From contig MNCI01038085.1 of NCBI GenBank assembly GCA_015680685.1, forward strand, positions 636,551-674,327: a DNA stretch of 37,777 bases. Direction: 5' to 3'. Positions 10,776-22,339 of this stretch are shown piece by piece (position 1 is the stretch's first letter; every line of letters begins with the position of its first letter). The DNA comes from Gnetum montanum (Eukaryota; Streptophyta; Gnetopsida; Gnetales; Gnetaceae). A model generated the notes under the pieces. That model searched no databases. It was not told the origin of the DNA and saw only the letters and a program-made list of their open reading frames with translations. Both the position numbers and the translations under genes were made by a program.

Positions 10776-12150
10776 TGTAGGAACAATAGAAGCATAGAAG
10801 CACTTCATATAATGATTCATACAACAAGCTCCACTAGATTTTAAGTTTAGCTTATCAATGACACACCACAATTACTAAGAAAATAAGTTCTATATCACAT
10901 TGTTTCCACTATAAGCACTCTACCAGACAACACAAAGGATGGGCATCAATTGATAATTGCTAGGCTTACTTCTAGCTATTTCCAGACTTTTATGACATAG
11001 TGGGCTATCACTTGAGTAGTCAAACTCTATCATGAACCCTTTCAATTGAACCCAATGATACCTACATTATCTAACCCAACTACACTAATGAGAGATGAAA
11101 CAAAAGTATGATATATGAAAGTAGTAGTTGTAGTCATTCTTGTTGCTCCATCCACCAGTTGTTAGACCTTTGAAAATGAAAACCATTTCAAGCTTCCAAC
11201 ATTCTAAGTCATAAGAGAAATGTTTCTATGATCAATGAAGTAGTTTCAAGTCATTGATCAGTGAAGATCAATGTTAAGTGGATGAAGTAGAATTGTATGT
11301 GACTTTAACCTTTAGCCATGCGGGAAGGATAAGAGGGTGATCATTTCAATAAGTGAGAGCTAGGCATAGTAGAGGCCATAGTAATGATGCAACACAAAGT
11401 AGTGATTGATTCTGCATGGTGACACCTATGCCAATCCACAATCGTATCAATGCAACACCCTCATCTACACTAAATCCATATAAAAGCAAAAAAACTAGCC
11501 ATTATGAACTCTACCCCTTGAATGTAAGGGCATAAAGATGGGGTTAGGTTTGAAGGGTAATTTAGGGGTCATTTCCCTTAGTAGGGAATCTCCTATTTGT
11601 CAATTTTCATTGAATAGGGTAACATAGGTGCATTAACAAGGAATTCCCTTGGAGTTACATTGGTTGTTCCTGGCTAAAGTAGGAAATCTCCCCTTGGATA
11701 ATTCTAGTTGAATAGGGTAACTCCAAGTAACTATAGATTATAATAAGTGTTTCCATGAAACATGCATACTAGGAATGACCCCAAGGTTACCCTGGTCATT
11801 CTGCTTCATTAGTAGGGAATCTCTCATTGGTTAATTCCCATTTTACAAGGTACCTTTGGGTGACTATAGGTTATAATAAGCATTTTCATGAAATGCACAT
11901 AGTGGGAACAACCAGGCTAATGTAAGGGTCATTCTCTAGCTAAATCCCTAGAGTTACCTTGGTATATAAGGTTTTTAGTTGAATGGAAAATCTTATTGTA
12001 ACCTAATAGTCATCTTGAACTTCGTTTATTTTTTGAGAAGTTGACTGAGTTTTAATCGATTAATGCAGATCCTTTGAGCTCATCCCTATGATTCATTGGT
12101 CTCTGAATTTGCATTAGATATACTACGACAAAACACTAGTGTTGACCTTT
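10776..12150 (+). mobile_element. Putative copia 3' LTR, right end uncertain
   Basis: The start is the TG after the polypurine tract. A tandem-repeat block (11580-11960) leads to a TATA-like ggtatataagg at about 11961-11971, which would be a plausible U3 promoter. No second LTR copy is in the window, so the right end is a guess and the long length is unproven. Confidence 0.3.
11580..11960 (+). repeat. Tandem repeat, ~132 bp unit
   Basis: agtagg(g/a)aatctc starts at 11580, 11678 and 11811. 'ctatag(a/g)ttataataag' recurs at 11731 and 11864, exactly 133 bp apart. 'ccatgaaacatgcata' and 'tcatgaaatgcacata' follow each in register. The array is two full units plus partial units upstream and downstream. 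Confidence 0.6.
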
Positions 12151-12723
12151 GAGGGCTAAGATGTGAGATTGATCAACATCCCCAACTAGCCTAAGCATTG
12201 AACCCACTAGTTTGATTGCTCCTTAATATCACACTGATTGGCTTCTTCTTCCCAGATCAAATAAATGATCACTTCAGTTGGTCATAGTGGAAACCATTTC
12301 TTCTACCAACTTCTCTTTACCCAATGGGAACTTTGAGTATAAATCCTGCTGGGAAAGGTTTCCAATATTCTAGTTTTCTATTGGTGAAGTCTTATGGGTA
12401 TGGTTCACCTTTATTTCAAACCCAAGATTTTGTTGTCTATTTCACTCCTTCTTCCAATCCAAGCTATCGATATGCCTTCCTTCCTTTTTATGGGCCTATA
12501 GGGATCAAACTGATTATTATAGAAAAGTCTCAATGAAAGTGCCTATTTGGTATGATACCGCAAATCTCTCTACCTTTCATACAAGACTTAAGCTTGCTGG
12601 CCTAGAGTCAACTTTGCATTTCTTTATGGTTATGGTCCCATCTTCATGAATGGGAATTCAAGCTTTCAATATGCACCTATCAGTTTCTCTCCCACTTTTC
12701 TCCTTCTCACCTCTCTTCTTTAG
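12151..12723. other. Unassigned sequence
   Basis: A 70-codon frame at 12324-12536 has no recognised domain. Short similar phrases recur ('aagctatcgatatgcctt' and 'aagctttcaatatgcacct'), which may be an ancient local duplication. No gene is supported. Confidence 0.35.
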
Positions 12724-13446
12724 CAAGCTTCTAGTTCAACAAAATGGTATTGCCAGATTTGCGGGGCCTATTTGGGGTTTGCGGGGCCAAGGATTTGTCA
12801 AGCTTCTAGCAAGACTTTGAGTTTGTATTTTGTAATCATTTACATAGAGATAAGCCCTCGTGGCCTCACCATCATCAGACCCGTTGCTGTCTGTAACAAC
12901 AGGCATGGATTTCCGATCTCACCGGGAATCTACAGGGCGTGGCAGAAGGTGCCAGACGCAAACATTGACTGCCGCGCAGAGGCAGTGGTAATGGCGTGGT
13001 AGAAGAGGGAATGCAATATGAGGCTGAGGCAGAGTGTAAACAGAGGTAACAATGCTGATATCTACATTAAGTTGGAGCGCAGGGGTTCCATGTTTGCTCC
13101 ATCCAATGTCGTCAACGATCAGCGCATCATGGATCTAGTGGTGCCAGATATCATAATGAGGCTATGCATTGTGGTGTTCTCAACTCTACGTACTTTCCGT
13201 GGCTGCTGCCTGCCGGGCATTTCTCCTGCTGCACATCTGTGCAGCCGCCCATTTAGCAGCACGTTCCCTGCTGTTTCTTGTAGCTCCACGTTGTTGCAGC
13301 TACAAGTGGTCTGCTGGTGGTCTTCCCCGCGTCGGCGTTGCGTTTCTCGGTTGCTCCTGCCGTTATCTGCACGTGGGTGGTGGTGGGTGCAGCCTTTCTC
13401 AGTGAGTGGTGGGTTGCTCCTACGCATGGCTGCCTCACGTGGTTAG
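12724..13446 (+). pseudogene. Nearly open 241-codon frame in a GC-richer island
   Basis: This frame is open from just after TAG at 12721 to TAG at 13444. It has a single internal TAG (13000-13002). It lies in a CpG-retaining stretch unlike the AT-rich, CpG-poor surroundings. The first half contains VCNNRHGFPISPGIYRAWQKVPD. The second contains NNADIYIKLERRGSMFAP and DQRIMDLVVPDIIMRL, then a Ser/Cys/Leu/Arg-rich tail that looks less protein-like. No family is recognised. It could be an exon or gene fragment, perhaps linked to the NB-ARC fragment 500 bases downstream, or a chance frame made long by GC content. Overlapping minus-strand frames at 13119-13492 are taken as shadows. Confidence 0.3.
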
Positions 13447-13904
13447 TGCCGTTACCTGCATAACAGAACCCCCGTGCCTGTTTCGTTCCCATTCCTTTTT
13501 CTTGTGGTTATTCTCTCCCATGGCCTTTCATGAGCGTAGGTGACGTAGGTGATGGGCAGCCATGCACGTTATGTGCATGGTGATATCAGACCATTACTGG
13601 TTGGGGCTGCTGTTACATGGCCTGAGGCCTTTGGTTTACATTTCTCTTTGGTTTACATTTCTCTTCTGTTATATTTTACAACAGTAACGTAAAGATTCTT
13701 TTCAGTTATGCCCTCACCGTGGTTTGATAATGTGCAGGTTTGGGTGGAAGTGGTAAAGGCAAAAGACGAGGGGCAATATTAGTCCTGATAAATTCCCCAA
13801 CCACATGCAACCCAGGGCCGGGGTGTGGGGGATTTCCAAGGCTAGACACAGAGGGGAAATCCTAAAGTTCCTTCTTATTTTTGTTACCTGGTTGGTGGCA
13901 CTTC
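13447..13904. other. CpG-containing unassigned region with short repeats
   Basis: It holds a perfect 8-bp inverted repeat CCATGCAC-GTTAT-GTGCATGG (13560-13580) and a 17-bp tandem duplication tttggtttacatttctc (13630-13646, 13647-13663). An intron-acceptor-like 'gataatgtgcag' ends near 13738. I see no protein domain. Confidence 0.4.
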
Positions 13905-14040
13905 CGGAGGCAGTTTGGTGTGGAGCAGCAAGCAGATTAAATAGCCAAAGGTTGCAAACTTGTTAGAGGAGGTGTGCTTCTTGTAGGCATGGGTGGACAA
14001 GGCTGCACAAGGAGTTGTTCTATTTGGTGCTCATTTCTGA
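13905..14040 (+). pseudogene. Probable NLR (NB-ARC) P-loop fragment
   Basis: In one frame, from 13914, the translation is FGVEQQAD, a TAA stop, then IAKGCKLVRGGVLLVGMGGQG (stop at 13938-13940). Then, after an apparent small deletion and frame change, LHKELFYLV follows. Plant disease-resistance NB-ARC domains start with a (V)G(V/L)E.. segment, a spacer, then VxGMGGxGKTTLAKxL(F/Y). The match covers the strand before the P-loop and the glycine-rich loop, but the KTT that binds ATP phosphate is missing. The bases 'ggaggcag' before 13914 could be a splice acceptor. No RNBS, GLPL or LRR motifs follow in the next 400 bases, so this is a fragment. It could be chance similarity, but glycine loop, upstream GVE and downstream KELF in order make that less likely. 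Confidence 0.45.
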
Positions 14041-14512
14041 GATAAGTCTTTGTTTATCTTGCTATTTTTAAATTTCTATAACTCAACTTTGGTCTTTGTT
14101 GTGTGGTTTAAACATAGAGCCTATGTTTCTTCAAAATTGTCTAGTTAATCTTCCCTCAAGTTGTTAGCTATTTTATGCTTTTCATTTCACGTTTCATTAA
14201 TGGACAAGTCTCCTTGTTGAAATTTTAAAGCAAAAATTGTTTCTCTGCCGAGTTATTTTTTATTGTTATTTACCTATAAAGTTATTTAATTTATCTGCAC
14301 TATTAAACATCATGAAACACCACATTACCCTTCTAGCTAAGACTATTCTTGGGTTTCCATACCCATATGAGAGGCAGCCTAGGTAATAGTCACTTTAAGC
14401 AAGTTTTGTGGGTGTTGCTGTGTCTAAAATTGAAGCATCAATAGAACTCACTTAGCTATTCTTGTTGTCACTACCTGAGATGGCACAATGTAAAAGTAAA
14501 TATATGTATAAA
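14041..14512. other. AT-rich region, nothing assigned
   Basis: No continuation of the NB-ARC domain, other gene or clear repeat was found. Confidence 0.4.
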
Positions 14513-14765
14513 AATGTTGCGCTAACGTTGTCTAGCACCCCAAGGAATTTCCTTTGATCCAATGAATTTGGGGTAGAAGACCTAGGGAATATGCCTCTAA
14601 ATAAGCACGCAACCCTTGGAAAGGAGCGAGCAATATAACAATTTCCTACCAAGAGAGAATACACCTCATGGAGAACCTCTAAACTCCAAACAATGACTTA
14701 GCAAACAAGTACACAAGAAACCTTGTAGACATCATCAGTGGAAGGGGAGATAATGTATCTACAAG
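14513..14765 (+). repeat. Family D repeat, left copy
   Basis: It begins atgttgcgctaacgttg, followed by tctagcaccccaaggaattt. It ends with a 9-bp inverted repeat CCTTGTAGA (14721-14729)/TCTACAAGG (14757-14765). The same sequence in the same orientation is at 29436-29651, and inverted at 29682-29900. It could be an LTR or the arm of a fold-back element. No TG...CA LTR boundary with a primer site was recognised. The minus-strand 70-codon frame across it has no known domain. Confidence 0.65.
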
Positions 14766-17700
14766 GGGCACCTCACCCACACACCCCTCATGATCTAGTA
14801 CAAGGTTCGACAATGCACCACACTAGAACTATTCAATCTTGGCTACCTATGTATTTGCGACCACCATAGAATCAAGGCCATGTAGTTCTCCATGTGAGGG
14901 TAGTGTGAAGAGGACTTCAAGAAGGATGCAATAAGAGGGACACCTATTGTTGGCTTGGTACCGCCAATCTAGGATAGGTTTTCTAACACTTGAGTGCCAC
15001 TCAAGGGCACATTAGAGTGTTCCATGATCCCTAATCTATGGAGAGAGACCAAGAGAACCTCCATCTTGGGATATTTCTCATAATCCTTCCCCCATACAAA
15101 AGAAGCGATGTTCTCAGAGCAGAGCCTAGGAAAAGCTTCGAGAGTACACTTCAAATATTGGTTTGGAGCTTTGTCAATTTCGAGGAGTCCCTCAACTCAA
15201 CTAACACTAGGCTTGAAGGAAGGTATGAACCCCAACACCTTATACATCCTTTCATCCAAGGCCTTGCATCAAACGCAAAGGATACTTGGAGGAATCCAAA
15301 AAAGTTTCCCTACTCTATGACAAGAGGGATAAGTCCAATCCAAAGGGCAAACATCCCTAGATCTATCCCTTATTAGGTTTAGAGACTTGTCTTCCTGGGT
15401 AGATCCATACCTATGCAACAGAACATGCTCTTCTTCGACAAGTCCAATCGAGTTCTATCCTAAATGAATTCTCAACACCCATTGATTATTTTTTTTTCAT
15501 CAATTTTGAAGGCTTACTAGGATCACTTTCAACCCTAGTGATGGACTTGAAAAACCATAATTGAGAGAGAGAACATTCTCCAAGAGAGCCATGTCTCCAC
15601 AAGCAACCCAAGCTTGCTAGAACCCAAGGTTCTACTTCTAGCATCAAGACCCATGGGCTCTTACTAATATAGCCATCAATGTGCTGGTTCACCACATCTA
15701 TACTATCCACATATTTTCTTTCATTTTCCCACATCAACATCTATTTAGGCTAGTAGGAGGAGAGTTGAGCATGATCTACCTTCGAAACAAGGCTCAAAGG
15801 CAAACCTATTGAATCTGACCTCGCCATCCATAGACGCACTAGCACTACAATCCACAATTTCATCATCCAACATGACATCCCATATTCATAGCAAGAGATA
15901 AGATCCAAATTATCTTTAAAAAAAATTCCCAAGAGGCTATCATAACATCCAAACTCAATCTATCATCAACATCCTTGAAGGATGTCCAACATTAATAATG
16001 TTTGCTTGAGTGCTTGAAAAAATGGAGGATAGGTTGGGTAGCCAACCTCAAGATAGTTCTCCATACACACATTTCATGTCAATTTCTTTCACATGCTTCA
16101 TTACAACCACTATATCCCATTTATGGAAAAGGATAAGTTACACTCACAACTTATAGGGTATCCTTCCCACTTCAAGAGGTGGAACAAGCACCGTTCTATG
16201 AATTCTTTATCTAGGGAAGCATGTAGAAACACCTTTGAGAGCAACCACTATCAAATGTTTCTAGGAAATATCTAAATCCTGAAATTTGAATTCTTTTTCC
16301 ATGCCAAGAATGGTCATAACTCCCGATCAACATATCTCTTTGGATTTTTGAATCGGAAAAGAAGATCCTCTTTGATAGGTTCCTTCCATAAGCAGTGAAA
16401 ACAAGCTAATTGCACCATAGCCATGATCCATGCCCAAGTAGTCCACATGGCCAACACAACCATATTGTCAAACCACTACCATTTGAGGAAAGACATAGAT
16501 TCATAGGTCTTACCCATATTTGATTGCACCTCAAGCTCGACTCAAAAAGCCAAAGAGTTCATTCCCAAACTTTTATAGAGAGGAGTTCCATTTCATCAAA
16601 GGAGGTCTAGGTTTTCATTTCATATACACCAATTCATCCCATTCACAACATTTTTGATGCACAAGGCCACATCGCTACCTATTTCCATTAGACCCAATCA
16701 ATGAACTTGAGAGTCATCAATAATAGTTTGCCCATAGGAGGTCTAGATCCTTAAGAAAATTTGAAATTACAATGAATGGGCATTACCGTCATTAACTACT
16801 AACTTAAAAAAATCAATAATTCATCTCTAAAGGATTTACAATAAGGATAGTCTACTAGAGAACCCAAAAAATGAAGTTCCTCTAGATCCCTAAAACTAAG
16901 AGAGAGTACATGAGATCACACCTTGCTTACAAGAGAAGAGGTATATACATCAAGTCTACATCAACCGCATGGTCTCACAAAGAAGATTTCATGAACTCAA
17001 ATATAGTAATAATATCTTATCTTTGAGAACTAGCCTTGAGTGTTAGGCACTTTGAACCACTACTTGGAACAAGTTCCAAACCTCAACTACCTCTAAATCC
17101 CATCTAGAAAAACAACTATCTTGATACAACTTACATTACTCTGTCAAAAATCAAAGAAGGTATCCATTGGAATGGAGAATGGGCCACACCATATGGCTAG
17201 AGAATCACTATGTAATAGAGTGCTCAGTCATGCTATCCCACTAGAGAGGTTACGACACTAAAATAATCAACGATACACCATGGCCCATAAAAGCAACATA
17301 AGCCCCAAATCATGAGAGCATAGACTTAAGTGGTTTTCAACACATAGAGGTCCACCATGTTGGGGCTTCAAGAAAAATCAATGATTTGTGTAATTGTAAC
17401 ATCATTTGTTCAAGAATGGGCCACGATTCTAATTCTTACAAGAACTACCCCAAAGACCACATCCAACCATGGAAGAGGGACTCTAGGTATGAATACCCAG
17501 AACTCAACTCTATCCTGTAGCTAGTCATGACAACAACACTTTAGATTTGAATATTCTGTCTACCATTGTAATTCACATGACCACTACGAACCACTTGCTA
17601 TCAAGATTAAGTTCATCAAACCAATTTATGTGGATTTTAGGCTACATTCCACCATCAATCACTCATGAATAAGTTTTTTATGGATTAAGGAACCCAAAAG

Positions 17701-18276
17701 GAAGAGTTCCAGAACATATCTTGCCTCAAGAATGATCATCAAAGGACATATCATTAGGGGATGTCAAGATCACTAGGAACATAGAGCATCAATTCAAGAG
17801 TTCCATGGGTAAGAACATGCCTTAGCCTTTTTATTAGAACATTGTTAACAAAAATAGGATCTATCATAGGGCTTTCAGAAGATCTCATATTGGAAAATAG
17901 AGGCTGCATTCAAAAACATAGAGAGAATTTTTTTTCAAGAATAAGCATATGGAAATACCATACACCAAGTTTGGCCTTGTCACAAGGTGTGTTACAGGCC
18001 TACAATAAGGGGAAAACTAATCCACATAAGGAAACAACATCTAGCACTTTTGTGTACATGATCTATTGAGGCTGAATACATCACAACACTATAATATTAG
18101 ATATTTGGTGGTAGGAATACATTTGGTAAGCATAACACATGACATTTAGGAATGCTACCTAGGCTTAAAAGGTTATAGGACAAACTACCTAAGCCCATCC
18201 TAAGCTAAAGGGTTTAGGCTACCAGGAGCAATACCCAAGTTGCATCATGCTATTATAAGAAAAGCCTGTCTCTATT
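14766..18276. other. Unidentified old repeat sequence, left of element B
   Basis: The plus strand is conspicuously A/C-rich throughout. The composition resumes unchanged right of element B (28164-29435), so B appears to have inserted into this unit. Minus-strand frames such as 15486-15740 and 15750-15932 are open but interrupted, and match no family I can name. The flanking D repeats suggest one decayed element of about 4.8 kb once B is removed. No RT, integrase or endonuclease motif was found. Confidence 0.4.
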
Positions 18277-18303
18277 TGATGAGAGTGGTTACTCTGTAGG
18301 TTT

Positions 18304-18439
18304 ATTCTAATTATTAGAGTAGTTACTGTAGCAGTTTATTCTAATTATTAGAGAAGTTACTCTAGTAGTTTATTTTAATTATTAGAGCAATTACTCTAGA
18401 AGTTTATTCTAATTATTAGAGTAGTTTCTCCCAAGCCTA
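18304..18439 (+). repeat. 34-bp tandem repeat in U3 of element B
   Basis: att(c/t)taattattagag starts at 18304, 18338, 18372 and 18406, exactly 34 bp apart. Each unit contains an approximate dyad agagtag/ttactct. In the 3' LTR the units start at 27332, 27366 and 27400 with the same period. B' has a rearranged version at 34070-34262. Its position just upstream of TATA suggests enhancer-like copies. Confidence 0.8.
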
Positions 18440-18445
18440 TAAATA
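18436..18445 (+). promoter_or_regulatory. LTR TATA box, element B
   Basis: cctataaata is in the same relative place as in element A. The 3' LTR copy has decayed to ccaataaata at 27451-27460. Confidence 0.6.
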
Positions 18446-19006
18446 TAGTACCTAGGCACACAATTGGAAGAGATGTCTTTTAGCAATCAAGTAGTGAAAC
18501 TCTTGTAGTCTATTTGAAAGTTAGAGTATTTTCCAAGTGCCCACAATAGGAGGTCTAAGTGTGGATGGATCTTTATTTGAGCATTGTGTACCNATAGTAT
18601 GATCACTTTGAGCATGTGTGTAACACTTAGTAACCTAGTAACGATTAGCATTTGGTAATCCTAGTAGTGCTGCATTGGTTTAGGATGTGTACGACAAGTG
18701 AGAATGGATACTAGTGTTTGGATTAGTTTAAACCTAGTTAATTAGTAGTTAAGTTAAATTAGTCACTTAGTTATCTCTCTCTCTCCTCCCTTATTAGCAG
18801 CAAGACATAAAAACCATAAAAATTTTATGCCTCAAACTTACTTAATCATACAATCATGACATACAAGTTTGGGAAGACAATGATCAACCGACCCGTCCTT
18901 GTTCCACAAGGGCTCATAAGCACTTAGTCCTTGGAATTCAACTGTATCGTGCATGAAACGCTCGTATTTGTATGGTTGAGCATAGGGGTGCCTTGCTATT
19001 CATCAT

Positions 19007-19024
19007 TGGCACCGTTGTTGGGGA
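19007..19024 (+). other. Primer-binding site, element B
   Basis: TGGCACCGTTGTTGGGGA differs from the tRNA-Asp complement at three positions, all transitions. It is one base after the LTR end. Confidence 0.85.
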
Positions 19025-19141
19025 CTTAGTTGTTTGTGTGCTAACTAGAACATAGGAAATCATTCAGATTGTTGGAACAAACCCTTTGGATTCATTGAGA
19101 AAATAACAAGCAAGAATACACTGCACACTAAATAGACAATT

Positions 19142-20662
19142 ATGTCTCTTTCTTCATATGAAAGTGGCTCACTACCTAGGTCTAAAACAGGAAACAGTCT
19201 ATGGTGTAATACACATGATGTTGATCTGCCAGTCCCTGAACAAGTTTGAGTGGTATATATTCATCCTGATGAGTATATAATAGACTTCACCTTTATCCTC
19301 CATCAAGACAAATAACTACTTTGGCAAGACTTAGAAGGTAACATAGTGTTACCTCCTGATCATTTAGTCCTGAGCATACTTCTTCATGCTCTCACATGAA
19401 TTGGCATGCTGCACTTACACACAGAATACATTATGCAAGACCATGACTCGAGAGAATATCATCCCACAGAGGCATAACATCAATGGGACTTGCAACAGGA
19501 GAGACATCATAAGTCTTTGAAGGGTAAGTGATCCTAGGATGCCCCACATGTCTGAAGCGAAAATGAGGGTGGTGAACCTAACTCAGGTAGTCAGCCACAC
19601 AATGATGTTCCTCCCCTTGATTTTGGCAAAGGGCTTGTATATCAGGACCTTCATTCCACTATTCATAACCTAGGTTCTGATACCCACGGACTCAAAGGAT
19701 CTGAAAAAGGGATATGAACTTATGATAAAGGTGGGCATTCTGATCGTAATTGCGATCAATGCTGTGACCGCCGAAGAGAAGGTAGCAGACACTATCATGG
19801 TGATGGTTCCCCTTCGTCTTATTCTTCATCATCTCCTTCACCCTCACCTTCAATATTTGGATGTGATCATAAAGAAAAAGACCATGGAGATAAAGGTAGG
19901 CAAAGTGGAATTCATAGATGAAACAACTAGGAAAGGGGATGAGGGCACTCTAGAGAGTCATGAAATAGAAGAAGGGAGAATAGGGAACAACATAGGCATC
20001 ATAAACACCATGGATGAGATGATCACGATGAATCCCTACTCACTACTCAAAGTATGTCAGACATAACTAGGGTTGTTACTAGGATCCAGAGATTAGATAT
20101 GAACAACATTCCACAATTTGAAGGGGGATACAATGCTGATCCTCAAAATCGTTTACAAGAATTCCATGATGTGTGTGCCTTATAGAACATAGGGAACGAA
20201 TGGAAAAATCTTAAGTTGTTCCCATGGACACTAGTTAAAGAAAAGGAAAGCTGGTACCAGTCCTTTAGAACTAGAATCTATTCGTAGATGGAGTACTATG
20301 TTAGAATTATTCAATAAGAAGTACCAAACGTTCTCCCAAGTGTTCAACCTACAAAAGAAAATCTAAGGCTAGAAACAAGGAGGACATGAACCCTTGGATG
20401 TTGCCATGGGCCGATACTATGCATTGTTACATCATTGTCCTAGCCATGGTTATTCACAAAGGGATCAACTGTGGCATCTCATAGATTGGCTTAGGCATGA
20501 AATGAGAAGAACCCTTGGGAGTTATGCTAAAGAAAGATTATCCAAGCTTAGGTCCCATCAAATTCAAAGACTATTGGAGCAAGTTGCTAAGAAAGAAGGT
20601 GAGCTACAAGAGAGAGAAAGTGCAGAAGAGTATAACCGAGATCCTTCCTTCCAAAAGAAGTG
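19142..20662 (+). pseudogene. gag: gag of element B
   Basis: Gag forms the particle that packages element RNA. A plausible start is ATG at 19142 (MSLSSYESGSLPRSKTGNS). In this frame an Arg/His/Ser-Pro segment follows (RRREGSRHYHGDGSPSSY, about 19782-19835) and a His-rich HRHHKHH. The capsid-like core starts MNNIPQFEGGYNADPQ at 20099, with LKLFPWTLVKEKESWYQSF. That pattern (LKLFP.TL...A..W) is the Retrotrans_gag signature. The frame shifts after about 20290. The C-terminal part continues in another frame (20394-20662), rich in Arg/Lys/Glu. Several stops interrupt it. No CCHC zinc knuckle was found. The 114-codon frame at 19722-20066 is a shadow of this gene. Confidence 0.75.
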
Positions 20663-21500
20663 AATAAGATCTTGTGAGGATGAAGAAGAGTCACCACTTG
20701 AAGAGATGATGAATAGGAAAAATTTGCCTATCCAAAAGATGACATCAAAAGTTTCTGTAGAGGTAGATCAAACATGTGATTTCTTAGACAATAGATTTCA
20801 ATCTATTCTTAAAATAGAATAGGAGTCTGGAGAGGAAGGTAGTGATTGTGAGAAAAGAAAAGAAAAGGAGGCTGAACATGCATGTAGCAAGAGTAAGGGC
20901 AAAGTTGCCATCATTGAAGAGGTTGTGGATTCGGAAATAGGCAATGATAGTGGATGTGATATATGTCAATATGACCATCCTAAGGGATGTTTACTTGTAA
21001 TCTCACATCTGCAAGAGTCAGGGGTGTATGGAATCAAACCACGATTAAACAAAAGGTAAACACCCCGAAGGTTACCTTATGCTCAAGGTAACCCAAGGCA
21101 ATTCAACAAACCCTTAACATATTATCCCAATGGAACTCCACCACAACCGATTGAGCAATATCAAGTCATAGCATCGACAATGATGGGGAATGTCACCACC
21201 AAGGCAATAGTATCCTCACCAACAACCTGACCTGTATGGATATTATGTGCAAAATCTAATTTTCCCACATGACTCTACTAGTCACATCACTTCTCAAACT
21301 CACTACCAAGCCTATGAGTATTATCGGACTCCCTCTTCTAGAGCAATATTCCACAAGGATATCATCCTTCTCATCCGGCTACATCTTTTCAAAAAATAGC
21401 TCCACTACCACTTGTTCTAGCTATGCAAGCTGAAATCCCTACCTAGCCATAGCAATGTAATACCACAAGGGCTGTTAACTCTCAACCTACTATTAGTTCC
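20663..21500 (+). pseudogene. gag-protease linker region of element B
   Basis: Broken frames continue with an acidic/Lys-rich part (about 20680-21000) and then a Pro/Gln/Tyr-rich part (PRQFNKPLTYYPNGTPPQP, about 21088-21145). The second part is like the long frame of element A in composition. No catalytic motif is seen. Confidence 0.45.
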
Positions 21501-22100
21501 AACAATCACATGAAGAAAAGACCTTTCTTTAGAATCAATATTCCAACCAAGCCCTTGCAATCACAAGAAGAATATTCCTTAGATGCCTTAGTATCAATAA
21601 AAAATTTAGAGGCCTCTTCAACCCAATCACCGCACTCAATGCATACCATCATGCTAACACATGTCATCACTAATTAGATAAAAGGTAGCCACATTCCTAG
21701 AAAATTCTTTGATCCTAGGAGTCCTCTGATATACTTACAAATTGTTGGAAATGTGGTGTGAAAGGCTCTTTTGGATTCAGGTTTCAGTGTCAACTTGATT
21801 TCTCAAGAAATGTACAAGGCCTAGAACACACCTCCATTGAAAAAGAGCAACATCCATCTAGAGTTGGCCAACTAGTCCATCACTATCCCATTGAGACTGG
21901 TGGAAGACATTGTTACCACTGTTTGTGGATGGTTGTACCCAGCTGACTTCCTAGTGATTCAAGTAAATAATGGTAGGGGGGACTTTCCAATCATAATGGG
22001 AAGAGCATGGCTAAGCACCATCGATGCATGCCTAGGAATCCACGATCTTTCCCTAGAAATAGCAAAAGAAAATACATTTGGATAGATCAAGAAGAAGAAA
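21501..22100 (+). pseudogene. pro: Aspartic protease of element B
   Basis: Retropepsin-type protease cleaves the Gag-Pol polyprotein. In one frame the active-site segment ALLDSGFSVNLIS lies at about 21765-21803, with the catalytic Asp codon at 21774-21776. It is followed by VEDIVTTVCGWLYPADFLVI, the flap/strand region, and then FPIIMGRAWLSTIDACLGI. That last segment corresponds to the P(I/L)ILGRPWL motif of Tat/Athila proteases. Two internal TAG codons fall between these motifs. It lies in the same frame as the start of RT, as expected for a fused pol. Confidence 0.8.
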
Positions 22101-22339
22101 TTTTTGTGCATCGCATATAGTGACATAGGGTGTAATTGCATGCAGAGGTCATGGTTTATGCAAAGTTTAGCATTGCATGTATGCAATCAGTGTGCACAAG
22201 TGATTAACATACAAAGATGCCTATATGCAGTAGCCACATGATAGGAAGAAACCCAATGGCTAATAGCTGATCAAGAAAGTAGTTTACTCATATGCATGGA
22301 ACCAACTAAGGGTTTGGCTTATGCTTACATCGATAGCAT

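Larger units (their letters stand above)
18277..19005 (+). repeat. 5' LTR of element B (contains an assembly gap)
   Basis: U3 holds a tandem repeat (18304-18439) ending at TATA cctataaata (18436-18445). The R region stops at N (18593). There the sequence jumps from 'gcattgtgtacc' to 'agtatgatcactttgagcatg', omitting about 130 bases present in the 3' LTR, including the poly(A) signal arm. U5 ends at tattcatca. Confidence 0.85.

Noticed and set aside
13119-13492. Minus-strand frames of 79-102 codons in the GC-rich island
   Set aside because: They are in GC-rich sequence antisense to a longer frame, with no domain, and are most likely shadows.
15038-15376. 112-codon plus-strand frame
   Set aside because: No domain. 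The region is low in stops because of its A/C-rich composition, and an overlapping second frame is equally open.
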